From Sulfuricurvum sp. IAE1 (GTDB taxonomy: Bacteria; Campylobacterota; Campylobacteria; Campylobacterales; Sulfurimonadaceae), in NCBI RefSeq assembly GCF_004347735.1, contig NZ_SLTI01000004.1, forward strand, positions 16,647-80,646: 64,000 nucleotides of DNA. The letters run 5' to 3'. The notes under the pieces are model-generated. The model saw only the letters and a list, made by a program, of their open reading frames with translations. It made no database searches and was not told where the DNA came from. The translations under genes were made by a program, and so were the position numbers. Below are positions 38,237 through 47,484 of this stretch, piece after piece (position 1 is the first letter of the stretch; each line of letters opens with the position of its first letter).

Positions 38237-38620
38237 ATGAACCGAAAAAACAGCGAACTTAAAAAGTTTTCTTTATTATTGTCTCTTGTTCTTTTCGGAA
38301 CAGGCATATATACGTTCACTGCCTCCTCATCTACTTATCCCTATTTTTTTGCTTTTTCGATTATTTTTACCGCCATTGCCTATACAAAACCCGGTTTGCT
38401 CTCACCTCTGTACTCAGGATGGATGCGTATCGGCCACATTATGGGAACGGTCTCATCCAAAATCATATTAGCGATCCTTTTTTACGGTGTTTTCACCCCG
38501 ATTGCAATCATCTTGAAAATTCGGGGCAAAGACCTTTTAAATAAAAAATTCGACAGGAACGAAGCAAGTTACTGGATCGAACGCCAAGAACAACCCAATT
38601 CGATGAAAAATCAATTCTAA
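38237..38620 (+). CDS. Small membrane protein, SxtJ-like
   Basis: The 127-residue protein has three or four hydrophobic segments (about residues 10-25, 32-50, 75-97) and the motif YTKPGLLSPLYSGWMRIGHIMGTV, followed by FYGVFTPIAIILKIRGKDLL, typical of the SxtJ family first noted in saxitoxin clusters. Function is unknown. It is always near carbamoyltransferases in the clusters I recall, as here. There is no strong ribosome site before the ATG. Composition is lower in GC than the preceding gene. Confidence 0.8.
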   Translation: MNRKNSELKKFSLLLSLVLFGTGIYTFTASSSTYPYFFAFSIIFTAIAYTKPGLLSPLYSGWMRIGHIMGTVSSKIILAILFYGVFTPIAIILKIRGKDLLNKKFDRNEASYWIERQEQPNSMKNQF

Positions 38621-38630
38621 AGGAAAGAAG

Positions 38631-38780
38631 ATGTCTTTTTTACAAGAGCTGTGGGCATTCATGAAAGCCCGTAAAAAACTTTGGCTGGCTCCGATTATTT
38701 TTCTCATGCTGTTGCTCGGGGCATTGATCGTTTTGGCAGAAGGAAGCGTTGTGGCCCCCTTCATTTACACGCTGTTTTAG
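38631..38780 (+). CDS. DUF5989-like 49-residue single-pass membrane protein
   Basis: The small gene reads FLQELWAFMKARKKLWLAP, then a hydrophobic stretch (PIIFLMLLLGALIVLAEG) and ends VVAPFIYTLF. The combination of an amphipathic RKKLW region, one membrane helix and an APFIYTLF end matches the DUF5989 family. AAAGGAA precedes the ATG. It is sandwiched between the SxtJ-like gene (10 bases) and the carbamoyltransferase (7 bases), so the three are co-transcribed. It probably anchors or partners one of them; the role is unknown. Confidence 0.85.
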   Translation: MSFLQELWAFMKARKKLWLAPIIFLMLLLGALIVLAEGSVVAPFIYTLF

Positions 38781-38787
38781 GAAAAAA

Positions 38788-40674
38788 ATGTACGTTTTAG
38801 GTATATCGGCATACTATCACGACTCTGCTGCGGTACTGATACACGATGAAACCATCGTGGCTGCAGTTCAGGAAGAGCGTTTCACCCGAAAAAAAGCAGA
38901 TGCATCGTTTCCTCTGCATTCGATTCGTTATTGTCTTGAAGAAGCCGGAATCACTCTTGATCAAATCGATTATGTCGCTTTTTACGACAAGCCTTTCGTG
39001 AAATTTGAACGCCTTTTAGAAACCTATTTGTCCGAAGCACCGCTCGGATTCGCCTCTTTCGTACTTTCCATCCCGGTTTGGCTGAAAGATAAACTTTTTC
39101 TTAAAGAGACTCTGGGACGGGAACTGCAAAAACTGTTTGAAGAACTCAATCCGGATGCAGATACTAAAACAAGTAAAGCCTTCAAAGCTTCTGTCACACA
39201 CAAAATCATGTTCGGCGAACATCATCAAAGCCATGCAGCCAGCGCTTTTTACCCAAGCCCTTTCGAAGAAGCGGCAATATTGACCGTCGATGGCGTAGGC
39301 GAATGGACAACCACTTCACTCGCTTACGGCAAAAACAATACGGTCCATTTTTTGGAGGAAATTCGCTTCCCCCATTCTCTGGGACTGCTTTATTCGGCTT
39401 TTACGTATTACACCGGTTTCAAAGTCAATAGCGGCGAGTATAAAGTAATGGGATTGGCTCCTTATGGCAATCCAAAATACGTTTCGCTGATTAAAGAACA
39501 CCTCATTGATATCAAAGAAGACGGCTCCTTCAAACTGGATATGAGCTATTTCAACTATACCACCGGCCTAACGATGACCAATCGGAAATTCCATGATCTT
39601 TTTGGAGGACCGCCTCGAAAAGCCGAGAGTCAATTAACTCAAAAAGAAATGGATCTGGCCGCATCAATACAGGTAGTAACCGAAGAAATTTTGATTGCGA
39701 TGGCCCGTCATGCTAAAAAAATCACCGGGTCGGACAATCTGTGTCTTGCCGGAGGGGTAGCGCTCAATTGCGTTGCCAACGGAAAACTGCTCAAAGAAAA
39801 TATTTTTAAAAACATCTGGATACAACCGGCCGCAGGGGATGCTGGAGGTGCGCTCGGCGGTGCAATGAGCGTTTACTATCAAGAATGTGGAAATGGCCGT
39901 ACAATTCATCCGGATGAGATGGATAAAATGAAAGGTTCTTATCTCGGACCGAAATACTCTTCCGAAACCGTCAAAGTATATCTAGATTCTCTCTGCGCCG
40001 TATACGATTATTATGAAGACGAATCAACATTGCTTGAAACCGTAGCAGCCAGCCTTGCTGAAGGAAAAGTAGTCGGCTGGCATTATGACCGTATGGAATT
40101 CGGCCCTCGTTCTCTCGGGCATCGAAGCATCATCGGCGACGCTCGAAATACGCAAATGCAATCGACCATGAATTTGAAAATCAAATACCGGGAGTCTTTC
40201 AGACCGTTTGCCCCGAGCGTGTTGCGTGAAAAAGTGCATCAATGGTTCGAGTTGGATACAGACAGTCCCTACATGCTTCTGGTTGCACCTGTTAAACAAG
40301 AGAAATGCTTCACTATGACCGAAGAGCAGGAAACTCTTTTCGGCATTGACAAGCTTAATGTTCCTCGCAGCGAAATTCCCGCCGTAACCCACATCGATTA
40401 CAGTGCGAGGATACAAACCGTCCACGAATCGACAAACCCCCGGTACTACCGTCTTTTGCAAGAATTCGAAAAAAGAACCGGCTGTCCGGTCATCGTAAAT
40501 ACCTCTTTTAACGTGCGAGGAGAACCGATCGTCTGTACGCCCGAGGACAGTTACCGCTGCTTTATGCGGACTGAAATCGATGTGCTCGTAATTGACAATT
40601 ATCTCCTCTACAAACCTCTTCAGCCGACATTTTCCGATGCCGGAACCTGGCAAACGGAGTTTGAACTTGACTAA
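38788..40674 (+). CDS. Carbamoyltransferase (NodU/CmcH family)
   Basis: The 628-residue protein transfers a carbamoyl group from carbamoyl phosphate, via an adenylated intermediate, to a hydroxyl group. It starts VLGISAYYHDSAAVLIHDE and has the metal-binding HxxxH in EHHQSHAASAF near residue 145, the Kae1-like core LCLAGGVALNCVANGKL and the C-terminal MEFGPRSLGHRSI and VNTSFNVRGEPIVCTPED. Full length for the family. Here the target is probably a sugar of the surface polysaccharide. The ATG at 38788 begins the conserved sequence; a longer upstream start is rejected. Confidence 0.94.
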   Translation: MYVLGISAYYHDSAAVLIHDETIVAAVQEERFTRKKADASFPLHSIRYCLEEAGITLDQIDYVAFYDKPFVKFERLLETYLSEAPLGFASFVLSIPVWLKDKLFLKETLGRELQKLFEELNPDADTKTSKAFKASVTHKIMFGEHHQSHAASAFYPSPFEEAAILTVDGVGEWTTTSLAYGKNNTVHFLEEIRFPHSLGLLYSAFTYYTGFKVNSGEYKVMGLAPYGNPKYVSLIKEHLIDIKEDGSFKLDMSYFNYTTGLTMTNRKFHDLFGGPPRKAESQLTQKEMDLAASIQVVTEEILIAMARHAKKITGSDNLCLAGGVALNCVANGKLLKENIFKNIWIQPAAGDAGGALGGAMSVYYQECGNGRTIHPDEMDKMKGSYLGPKYSSETVKVYLDSLCAVYDYYEDESTLLETVAASLAEGKVVGWHYDRMEFGPRSLGHRSIIGDARNTQMQSTMNLKIKYRESFRPFAPSVLREKVHQWFELDTDSPYMLLVAPVKQEKCFTMTEEQETLFGIDKLNVPRSEIPAVTHIDYSARIQTVHESTNPRYYRLLQEFEKRTGCPVIVNTSFNVRGEPIVCTPEDSYRCFMRTEIDVLVIDNYLLYKPLQPTFSDAGTWQTEFELD

Positions 40675-41821
40675 AAAAAATATCTTCTTTTATTCCATTA
40701 TGTTTGCGATCACACTATTGGTTGCAGACGGTATGATAGGCCTTTTCATTTATTTTGGCCAAGACAGGCTCCTTAAAACAGTTAATGAAGGGCTCAAGGA
40801 AAAAATGGAAACCATTGAACACCCGTATAAGAGTTACGCGCTAAGAAGCGGAATGAAACCTTACGAAGGAAAATATAATTTTGATATGGTCATCGATACG
40901 TACGGGCATACCGTTCTCCAACAAGACGCCAATATCCACGCACAGCCTAAAACCGCAAACGAACTCCGCATTTTGACTCTCGGCGGGAGTACAACCTATC
41001 AACCCTGGGCTTTTATCGTGGCCGAACAACTCAAAAAAAAATCAGCACTTAACATCAGAGCGATCAACGGTGGAACGGGGGGATATACCTCAATGGAAAA
41101 CCTAATCGACCTTACAACTTCAGGGCTGTCGTATCAACCCGATATTGTCATCGCTTATCTGCCGATCAACGATATTTACTGGGCCGGTCTTTATCCGGAA
41201 TTCAAAAGAGACTACACCCATATGCGGATTCCGTTCAAAACGAAAGAACTCTCCGCAAAACCTGAATTCACAATGGAATACCCGTTTGTAAAAAGTCTGG
41301 TGAATGTCTATACATACAATCGAAAAATCGACGAGTATATCGCCAATAATAGCCTTACCGGATCGGCTGTTCGGGATTTTAACAGCACTTTTATACTTGA
41401 AACGAAACGAATTGCCAATCATGAAAAAGTCAGCGCGACGGTCAGAGACAATATCTATATGATGAAAAAACTATGTGAGGCCAAAGGCATCCGCTTTATT
41501 CTCATTACCCAAAAAGTTTTCCCGACCGAGAATGAATATTATACGATCATGGATCGTGCAACACTCCAAATTATCAACGATATCAAGCGCGATCCTCTTT
41601 TAAAAGACTCCACTATTCTCGAAATGCAAAAGGCAATGCCGAACACTCTTTCTGAATCCGATAAAATATGCTTGAAAAAAGAATTTCCCGCGGTAAAATT
41701 CGATTTTAACGAAAAAATGAGCTATGACTCCATGCATTTTAACGATACAGCTTTGTACCTTTTTGCCCTACGCCTCGCAGACTTTCTAGTCGCCGGCGGT
41801 CATGTTTCCGTTCAACGCTAA
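40667..41821 (+). CDS. Membrane-anchored SGNH/GDSL-type hydrolase or transferase
   Basis: The ~384-residue protein has an N-terminal signal anchor (about residues 6-30) and a periplasmic domain with LTLGGSTTYQ (Ser108), VIAYLPINDIYW and YDSMHFNDTAL near the end, the Asp-x-x-His of an SGNH triad. The start is uncertain: TTG 40667 has GGAG seven bases before it and gives a good anchor, whereas an in-frame ATG upstream lies within the carbamoyltransferase. The same gene order with SxtJ, DUF5989 and carbamoyltransferase suggests it acts on the carbamoylated sugar or moves a group onto it. Confidence 0.8.
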   Translation: MTKKNIFFYSIMFAITLLVADGMIGLFIYFGQDRLLKTVNEGLKEKMETIEHPYKSYALRSGMKPYEGKYNFDMVIDTYGHTVLQQDANIHAQPKTANELRILTLGGSTTYQPWAFIVAEQLKKKSALNIRAINGGTGGYTSMENLIDLTTSGLSYQPDIVIAYLPINDIYWAGLYPEFKRDYTHMRIPFKTKELSAKPEFTMEYPFVKSLVNVYTYNRKIDEYIANNSLTGSAVRDFNSTFILETKRIANHEKVSATVRDNIYMMKKLCEAKGIRFILITQKVFPTENEYYTIMDRATLQIINDIKRDPLLKDSTILEMQKAMPNTLSESDKICLKKEFPAVKFDFNEKMSYDSMHFNDTALYLFALRLADFLVAGGHVSVQR

Positions 41822-41955
41822 AACTTGTTCCGAGGATGGGACCTCCTCTATTTCGTCAGAATTATGCTCGAAACCTATGGAGCAACGTAGGATATGGTCG
41901 GGAAGAAATTGATTATCTGCTAAAATACTTCTTAATTAGTAAAGTAAGGTTCTGT
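41822..41955 (+). promoter_or_regulatory. Intergenic region before capE, probable promoter
   Basis: This 134-base gap is one of the few within the plus-strand genes. It contains a -10-like TAAAAT (41921-41926) and TTGATT (41909), but their spacing is wrong for one promoter, so no certain site can be named. No small gene of note was seen. Together with the gap before 38237 it delimits the carbamoylation cassette. Confidence 0.35.
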
Positions 41956-42996
41956 ATGATTAAAAAGAATATTTTTTCGAATAAAACGCTTCTCATCACG
42001 GGAGGTACAGGCTCATTCGGCAATGCCGTTTTGCGTAGATTTCTGGATACGGACATCGAAGAAATCCGCGTGTTCAGCCGCGACGAGAAAAAACAAGACG
42101 ACATGCGCAAGCGCTACAATAACCCGAAACTCAAATTTTATCTCGGAGATGTCCGCGACATCAATTCGATTACCGACGCCATGCGCGGTGTCGACTACGT
42201 CTTTCATGCCGCAGCTCTCAAACAGGTCCCTTCGTGCGAGTTTTACCCCATGCAGGCGGTACAGACCAACGTTATCGGAACCGAAAACGTCCTTAATTGC
42301 GCCATCGACGCCAACGTCCGCAAAGTGATCGTCCTCAGCACCGACAAGGCCGTTTACCCGATCAACGCCATGGGAATTTCCAAAGCGATGATGGAAAAGG
42401 TCGCCGTCGCCAAATCGCGAAATCTCTCGGATGAGCAGATCATGATCGCCTGCACCCGTTACGGCAACGTCATGGCTTCGCGCGGTTCAGTCATTCCCCT
42501 CTTCATCGACCAGATCCGCGAGGGGAAAGAGATCACCATTACCGATCCGGCAATGACCCGTTTTATGATGAGTCTCGATCAGGCGGTCGAATTGGTCTTG
42601 TTTGCTTTCGAACACGGTCATAACGGCGATATCTTCGTCCAAAAAGCACCCGCCGCAACGATCGAGCTGCTCGCCCGCACGCTCAAAAACCTGCTCGGCC
42701 GTCCGGATCACAAAATCAACATCATCGGAACCCGCCACGGTGAAAAGCTCTACGAAACGCTGCTGACGAAAGAAGAGATGGTCCATGCCGTCGATATGGG
42801 TGATTACTACCGTATCCCCGCCGATACCCGTGACCTCAACTACAGCAAATTCGTCGAAAACGGCGAAACGGTAGTCACTCAGGCTCACGAATACCATTCA
42901 CACAACACCCACCGTCTCGATGAAACCCAGCTGCGGGAAATGCTTCTTGGACTACGCGAAATTCGGGACGACCTTAAAGCGTTCGGAGTCCTCTGA
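41956..42996 (+). CDS. capE: UDP-N-acetylglucosamine 4,6-dehydratase/5-epimerase (CapE/WbjB)
   Basis: It makes the UDP-4-keto-6-deoxy-HexNAc that starts UDP-L-FucNAc synthesis. The 346-residue SDR has LLITGGTGSFGNAVLRRFL near residue 13, VFSRDEKKQDDMR, HAAALKQVPSCE and LSTDKAVYPINAMGISKAMMEK, where Met takes the place of the catalytic Tyr before x3-Lys, as I recall for CapE. ATG 41956 with AAGG upstream is preferred; a longer in-frame start has no family support. Followed by capF and capG. Confidence 0.93.
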   Translation: MIKKNIFSNKTLLITGGTGSFGNAVLRRFLDTDIEEIRVFSRDEKKQDDMRKRYNNPKLKFYLGDVRDINSITDAMRGVDYVFHAAALKQVPSCEFYPMQAVQTNVIGTENVLNCAIDANVRKVIVLSTDKAVYPINAMGISKAMMEKVAVAKSRNLSDEQIMIACTRYGNVMASRGSVIPLFIDQIREGKEITITDPAMTRFMMSLDQAVELVLFAFEHGHNGDIFVQKAPAATIELLARTLKNLLGRPDHKINIIGTRHGEKLYETLLTKEEMVHAVDMGDYYRIPADTRDLNYSKFVENGETVVTQAHEYHSHNTHRLDETQLREMLLGLREIRDDLKAFGVL

Positions 42997-44105
42997 TGCG
43001 GGTTTTGGTCACCGGAGGCCGAGGGTTTATCGCCCAAAACCTTATTGAGAGGCTCGGCAGGATGGAGGGGATCGCCATCGACACCTTCGTACGGGGCGAT
43101 TCGCTCGAAAGCCTGCACGAAAAAGTGGCGAACGCGGCCTTCGTATTCCACCTCGCCGGCATCAATCGACCCGAAGATCCGAGCGAATTTTATACGGGGA
43201 ACCGGGATCTGACCGCCGAAATCGTTCAGGCCGCCGCCGCATGCGGATCGTCCGTTCCGATCCTGATGAGTTCGTCAATCCAGGCCGAACGGGACAACGA
43301 CTACGGCAAAAGCAAACGCGAAGGAGAAGAAGCCCTTGCCGTCTATGCCGCGCAAAGCGGTGCCCCCGTCTACATCTATCGCCTTCCCAACGTATTTGGC
43401 AAATGGTCCCGTCCCAATTACAATACCGTCATCGCGACATGGTGCCACAACATCACCCGAAATCTTCCGATACAGATCAACGATCCCTCTGCTGAAGTCA
43501 CTCTCGTGTACATCGACGACGTCGTAGACCATTTTGTCCGGCATCTGGACGAAAACGGCCGTAACGGCGTCATCCGCAGCGATGTCGCACCGGTCTATAA
43601 AAAAACCCTCGGCGAAATCCATGATCTGCTCCTGGCGTTTCGGGAAAGCCGGGAAAATTTGCTGATCCCCAACGTGGGACGGGGATTTGAGCGGGCGCTG
43701 TACGCGACGTATCTGAGCTTTCTGCCGACGGACCGGTTTTCGTACACTCTGGGCGGCCATCAGGACGAGCGCGGAACGTTCTACGAATTCATCAAATTTG
43801 CCGACAGCGGTCAGGTATCCATCTCGACAACCGCTCCGGGGATCACCCGGGGAAACCACTACCACAACACGAAAAACGAAAAGTTCCTCGTCATCAAGGG
43901 CGAAGCCAGTATCAAGCTGCGCCAGATTCACGGCGGAGAGGTCATCGAGTACCGCGTCAGCGACCGGAAAATGGAGATCGTCGAGATGATCCCCGGATAC
44001 ACCCACGACATCACCAATACCGGCGATACGGAGATGGTATTGCTCCTGTGGGCCAACGAAATCTTCGACAGAGACAATCCCGATACCTATTTTTTGAAGG
44101 TTTGA
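42996..44105 (+). CDS. capF: UDP-2-acetamido-2,6-dideoxy-hexos-4-ulose reductase (CapF/WbjC)
   Basis: This bifunctional enzyme does the second step of UDP-L-FucNAc synthesis, C3 epimerisation and C4 reduction. The 369-residue protein has an N-terminal SDR (VLVTGGRGFIAQNLIERL, HLAGINRPEDP, DYGKSKREGEE with Tyr-x3-Lys) and a C-terminal cupin (PGITRGNHYHNTKNEKFLVI) that binds zinc by histidines. Full CapF length. The start shares the capE stop (TGATG). Confidence 0.94.
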   Translation: MRVLVTGGRGFIAQNLIERLGRMEGIAIDTFVRGDSLESLHEKVANAAFVFHLAGINRPEDPSEFYTGNRDLTAEIVQAAAACGSSVPILMSSSIQAERDNDYGKSKREGEEALAVYAAQSGAPVYIYRLPNVFGKWSRPNYNTVIATWCHNITRNLPIQINDPSAEVTLVYIDDVVDHFVRHLDENGRNGVIRSDVAPVYKKTLGEIHDLLLAFRESRENLLIPNVGRGFERALYATYLSFLPTDRFSYTLGGHQDERGTFYEFIKFADSGQVSISTTAPGITRGNHYHNTKNEKFLVIKGEASIKLRQIHGGEVIEYRVSDRKMEIVEMIPGYTHDITNTGDTEMVLLLWANEIFDRDNPDTYFLKV

Positions 44106-44107
44106 AA

Positions 44108-45247
44108 ATGAAAAAACTAAAAGTTATGACCGTCGTAGGGACGCGTCCCGAAATCATCCGCCTTTCGGCCGTGATCGCCAAACTGGAATCGTCCGAAAGC
44201 ATCGAACACATACTCGTACATACGGGGCAAAATTACGATTACGAGCTGAACGAAGTTTTTTTTAACGATTTCGGCATCCGCAAACCCGACTATTTTCTAA
44301 ATGCTGCGGGAGCGAACGCCACCGAAACGGTGGGGAAAATTCTGATCAACGTCGATCCCGTCTTGGAAAGTGAAAACCCCGACGCCTTTTTGGTTTTGGG
44401 AGACACCAACAGCTGTCTATGCGCGATCCCGGCCAAAAAAAGAAAAATTCCGATTTTCCACATGGAGGCGGGAAACCGCTGCTTCGACCAGCGCGTCCCC
44501 GAAGAGACCAACCGTAAAATCGTCGACCATGTCAGCGACATCAACCTCACCTACAGCGACATCGCCCGCGAATACCTCCTGCGCGAGGGAATGAGCCCCG
44601 ACCGGGTGATCAAAACGGGCAGTCCCATGTTCGAGGTTATCCATTCAAAACTCGACGAAATTCACGCGTCGAAAGCGCTTGAGACGATGGGGTTGAAACA
44701 CGGCGAATATTTCATCGTTTCGGCCCACCGCGAAGAGAACATCAATTCGGACGAAAACTTTTTTGCTCTGGTCGATTCGCTCAATGCGGTGGCGGAAAAA
44801 TACGCCATGCCGATCATCGTGTCCACCCACCCCAGAACACGCAACCGCATCGAGCAAACGGGGGTGCGGTTCGACGAACGAATCAAACTGATGAAACCGA
44901 TGGGATTTATCGACTACGTCAAACTCCAGATCGACGCCAAAGCGGTCCTCTCCGACAGCGGGACGATTTCCGAAGAATCCTCAATCCTCAATTTCCCGGC
45001 ACTCAATATCCGCGAAGCGCACGAAAGACCCGAAGCGATGGAAGAAGCATCGGTGATGATGGTAGGATTGTCCAAAGAGAGAATTCTGCAGGCTCTTGCC
45101 ATACTCGAAACCCAAAAACGCGGCGGTGAACGCACTCTGCGTCCCGTCGGCGATTATTCGATGCCCAATGTCTCGGACAAAGTGCTGCGTATTATCCTCT
45201 CGTATACGGACTATATCAATCGCGTCGTCTGGCAAAAACATCTTTAA
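44108..45247 (+). CDS. capG: UDP-N-acetylglucosamine 2-epimerase-type enzyme (CapG/WbjD/WecB family)
   Basis: It would epimerise UDP-N-acetyl-L-pneumosamine to UDP-L-FucNAc, the third step after capE and capF. The 379-residue protein has VVGTRPEIIRLSAVI, HTGQNYDYELNEVFF, FHMEAGNRCFDQRVPEETNRKIVDH and SDSGTISEESSIL, all hallmarks of the 2-epimerase family. ATG 44108 has GAAGG just upstream; the extended frame lies in capF. WecB of ordinary ManNAc synthesis is the alternative, but the capEF context decides. Confidence 0.92.
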   Translation: MKKLKVMTVVGTRPEIIRLSAVIAKLESSESIEHILVHTGQNYDYELNEVFFNDFGIRKPDYFLNAAGANATETVGKILINVDPVLESENPDAFLVLGDTNSCLCAIPAKKRKIPIFHMEAGNRCFDQRVPEETNRKIVDHVSDINLTYSDIAREYLLREGMSPDRVIKTGSPMFEVIHSKLDEIHASKALETMGLKHGEYFIVSAHREENINSDENFFALVDSLNAVAEKYAMPIIVSTHPRTRNRIEQTGVRFDERIKLMKPMGFIDYVKLQIDAKAVLSDSGTISEESSILNFPALNIREAHERPEAMEEASVMMVGLSKERILQALAILETQKRGGERTLRPVGDYSMPNVSDKVLRIILSYTDYINRVVWQKHL

Positions 45248-46441
45248 ATGAAAATCTGTCTGATTGTCGACGACTACATGCCCGACAGCATCAAAGTCGC
45301 GGCCAAAATGATGCACGAACTCGCCTGCGAATTTCTCGCCCTGGGACACGATGTGACCGTGATCACCCCCTCGGCAAATCTGAATCGCCCATACGATCTT
45401 TCAGTACTCGACGGCGTTAGGGTCTGGCGCTTTAAAAGCGGTGAAATTAAAAATGTGGGCAAAATCAAAAGAGCGATCAACGAAACGCTGCTCTCTTACC
45501 GCGCATGGCAAAACCTCAAACCCCTGTTCCGGCAAAACCGGCACGATCTCATCGTCTATTATTCTCCTACTATTTTCTGGGGCAGCCTCGTCGGCCGCCT
45601 CAAAACACTCTGGAATGCCCCTGCCTATCTTGTCCTACGCGATTTTTTCCCCCAATGGGCGATTGATCAGGGCCTGATACGCTCCGGGTCCGCTATCGAA
45701 AAATACTTCCGCATATTCGAAGCCAAAAATTATTCGTCGGCCGACCGCATCGGCGTGATGTCCCAAAAAAATCTTGAATGGTTTAATGCCGTCTCGGATG
45801 TTTCGGCACCCGTCGAAGTATTGCATAACTGGGCTGCCGACATACCGGTCAACGCATCAGGGAAATTTCGAAAGTCCTTGAAACTTGAGGATAAAATCAT
45901 CTATTTCTACGGCGGCAATATCGGTCATGCACAAGACATGATGAACATCGTCCGGCTGGCCCGGAACATGCTGAACGAACCAAAAGCCCACTTTTTGATT
46001 GTCGGAGCGGGAGACGAATTCGATCTTGTCAACAATTCGATCGATCGTCTGCATTTAACCAATATGACCCTTCTCCCTCCTGTTTCCCAGGACGTTTACA
46101 AAGAGATGCTAGCCGAAATCGACATCGGCCTTTTCAGCCTCCACGGGGACCACACCACCCATAATTTTCCGGGTAAACTGCTGGGATATATGGTTCAGGA
46201 GAAACCGATACTCGGCAGTATCAATGCAGGGAATGATGTTCAAAACGTGGTTGAAACGGCCGGAGCGGGCCTCATATCGCTCAACGGGGATGACGAAACG
46301 TTTTTAGCCAATGCGATTCGGCTATTGCATGATCCGGCGTTCCGGCATCAAACCGGGCAACTTGGAAAACAGTTGCTGGAAAAATCGTTTTCGGTACAAT
46401 CCGCCGCAGGGAAAATACTATCCTTCTATCACGATAAGTGA
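45248..46441 (+). CDS. Glycosyltransferase family 4 (WbuB-like, probable L-FucNAc transferase)
   Basis: The 397-residue GT-B protein has CLIVDDYMPDSIKVAAKMMH, VITPSANLNRP, LRDFFPQWAIDQGLI, YFYGGNIGHAQDMMNIVRLA and GLFSLHGDHTTHNFPGKLLGYM, a set that matches WbuB-type transferases commonly placed after capEFG. It directly abuts capG with no gap. It probably transfers L-FucNAc onto the WecA-primed lipid, so it may act second in assembly. Its last 13 bases overlap the opposing WecA-like gene. Confidence 0.88.
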   Translation: MKICLIVDDYMPDSIKVAAKMMHELACEFLALGHDVTVITPSANLNRPYDLSVLDGVRVWRFKSGEIKNVGKIKRAINETLLSYRAWQNLKPLFRQNRHDLIVYYSPTIFWGSLVGRLKTLWNAPAYLVLRDFFPQWAIDQGLIRSGSAIEKYFRIFEAKNYSSADRIGVMSQKNLEWFNAVSDVSAPVEVLHNWAADIPVNASGKFRKSLKLEDKIIYFYGGNIGHAQDMMNIVRLARNMLNEPKAHFLIVGAGDEFDLVNNSIDRLHLTNMTLLPPVSQDVYKEMLAEIDIGLFSLHGDHTTHNFPGKLLGYMVQEKPILGSINAGNDVQNVVETAGAGLISLNGDDETFLANAIRLLHDPAFRHQTGQLGKQLLEKSFSVQSAAGKILSFYHDK

Positions 46442-47484
46442 TTTTTACGCCGCTTTTTCCGATAATAAGCAAATTTATTCTGCCGCACCAGCATCCCGTT
46501 GAGCAGTAAATAAAATGCGGCGGCATTGATCACGAACAATACGAGAAGATAACGTTGCTGGGCCGCTTCGGAAAATGCGATACCCACGATTGAAAAACCC
46601 AGTTGCAACAATGCGATCAGGACAACCGTTTTCCGGACATTTCCGTTAAAAAATCTCAGCAGAATATGATGAATATGCAGCTTGTCCGGGGCGAACATCG
46701 AATGGCCGTTGTGCTTTCGGCGGATCATCACGATCAATGTATCCAAAATGGGGATCGCTGCGATAAACAGCACCGAAATCGGATTGATGTAATCCAATGC
46801 CTTGATGCTCAGAACCGATATGGCAAATCCCAGCGTCAATGATCCGCTGTCCCCCATAAAAATTTTCGCCGGGTTCCAGTTAAACCACATAAAGGCCGCA
46901 ATGGCAGCGATAAACGACACCGAGGTCGATACGATAAAAAGATCGCGATGTTCGTACCCGATAACGCACAAGGTGGAGAGTATGATGATGCTAAGCAGTC
47001 CCGCCAGTCCGTCAAGTCCGTCGGAAAGGTTCAGGGCATTCGTAAAACCGGCGACGGCAAACATCGTAAAAGGTATCGCAAACCATCCAAGCTCCATATC
47101 ATAACCGAAAAGACGCCCCAGAGAATGGATGCTCATTCCATCAAACGCCAGCAACAACACCGCGGCAAAGATGACATAAAATTTGATTTTCGGGGTCGTA
47201 TCCCTGTGATCGTCGAGCACGCCTACGATAAACACGAGGAATATGGCCAGAAAGCTGAAAAAATGGTCCAGCACTACCGTGTTCATAAAAAGGACGTCCG
47301 ACACCATGATTCCGAAGACCATGCCGATACCGGCCCCCCGGGGAGTAATATGGCGGTGTGCGCTTCGATGGTTCGGAACATCAACCAGTCCTACCGACGA
47401 AGCATGTCGGATAATCAGTTTGATAAAGAAAAACGTCGCCAGGAAAATGACGATAAGCTTGCTTATAAAAATTATATTGTTCAA
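46429..47484 (-). CDS. Undecaprenyl-phosphate N-acetylaminosugar-1-phosphate transferase (WecA/WbpL-like)
   Basis: This polytopic enzyme starts repeat-unit synthesis by moving a HexNAc-1-phosphate to undecaprenyl phosphate. The 351-residue protein has about eleven membrane segments, and RSAHRHITPRGAG, GVLDDHRDTTPKIK (DD metal site), ALNLSDGLDGLAG and FMGDSGSLTLGF, then RRKHNGHSMFAPDKLHIHH, the HIHH motif of MraY/WecA proteins. It is on the minus strand, opposite to the main locus, with convergent overlap with the GT4 gene. It is divergent from wzz across 110 bases. Confidence 0.92.
   Translation of the reverse strand: MNNIIFISKLIVIFLATFFFIKLIIRHASSVGLVDVPNHRSAHRHITPRGAGIGMVFGIMVSDVLFMNTVVLDHFFSFLAIFLVFIVGVLDDHRDTTPKIKFYVIFAAVLLLAFDGMSIHSLGRLFGYDMELGWFAIPFTMFAVAGFTNALNLSDGLDGLAGLLSIIILSTLCVIGYEHRDLFIVSTSVSFIAAIAAFMWFNWNPAKIFMGDSGSLTLGFAISVLSIKALDYINPISVLFIAAIPILDTLIVMIRRKHNGHSMFAPDKLHIHHILLRFFNGNVRKTVVLIALLQLGFSIVGIAFSEAAQQRYLLVLFVINAAAFYLLLNGMLVRQNKFAYYRKKRRKNHLS

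Noticed and set aside
41909..41926. TTGATT and TAAAAT as a promoter pair before capE
   Set aside because: Only six bases separate them, far below the 16-18 needed, so at most one belongs to a promoter.
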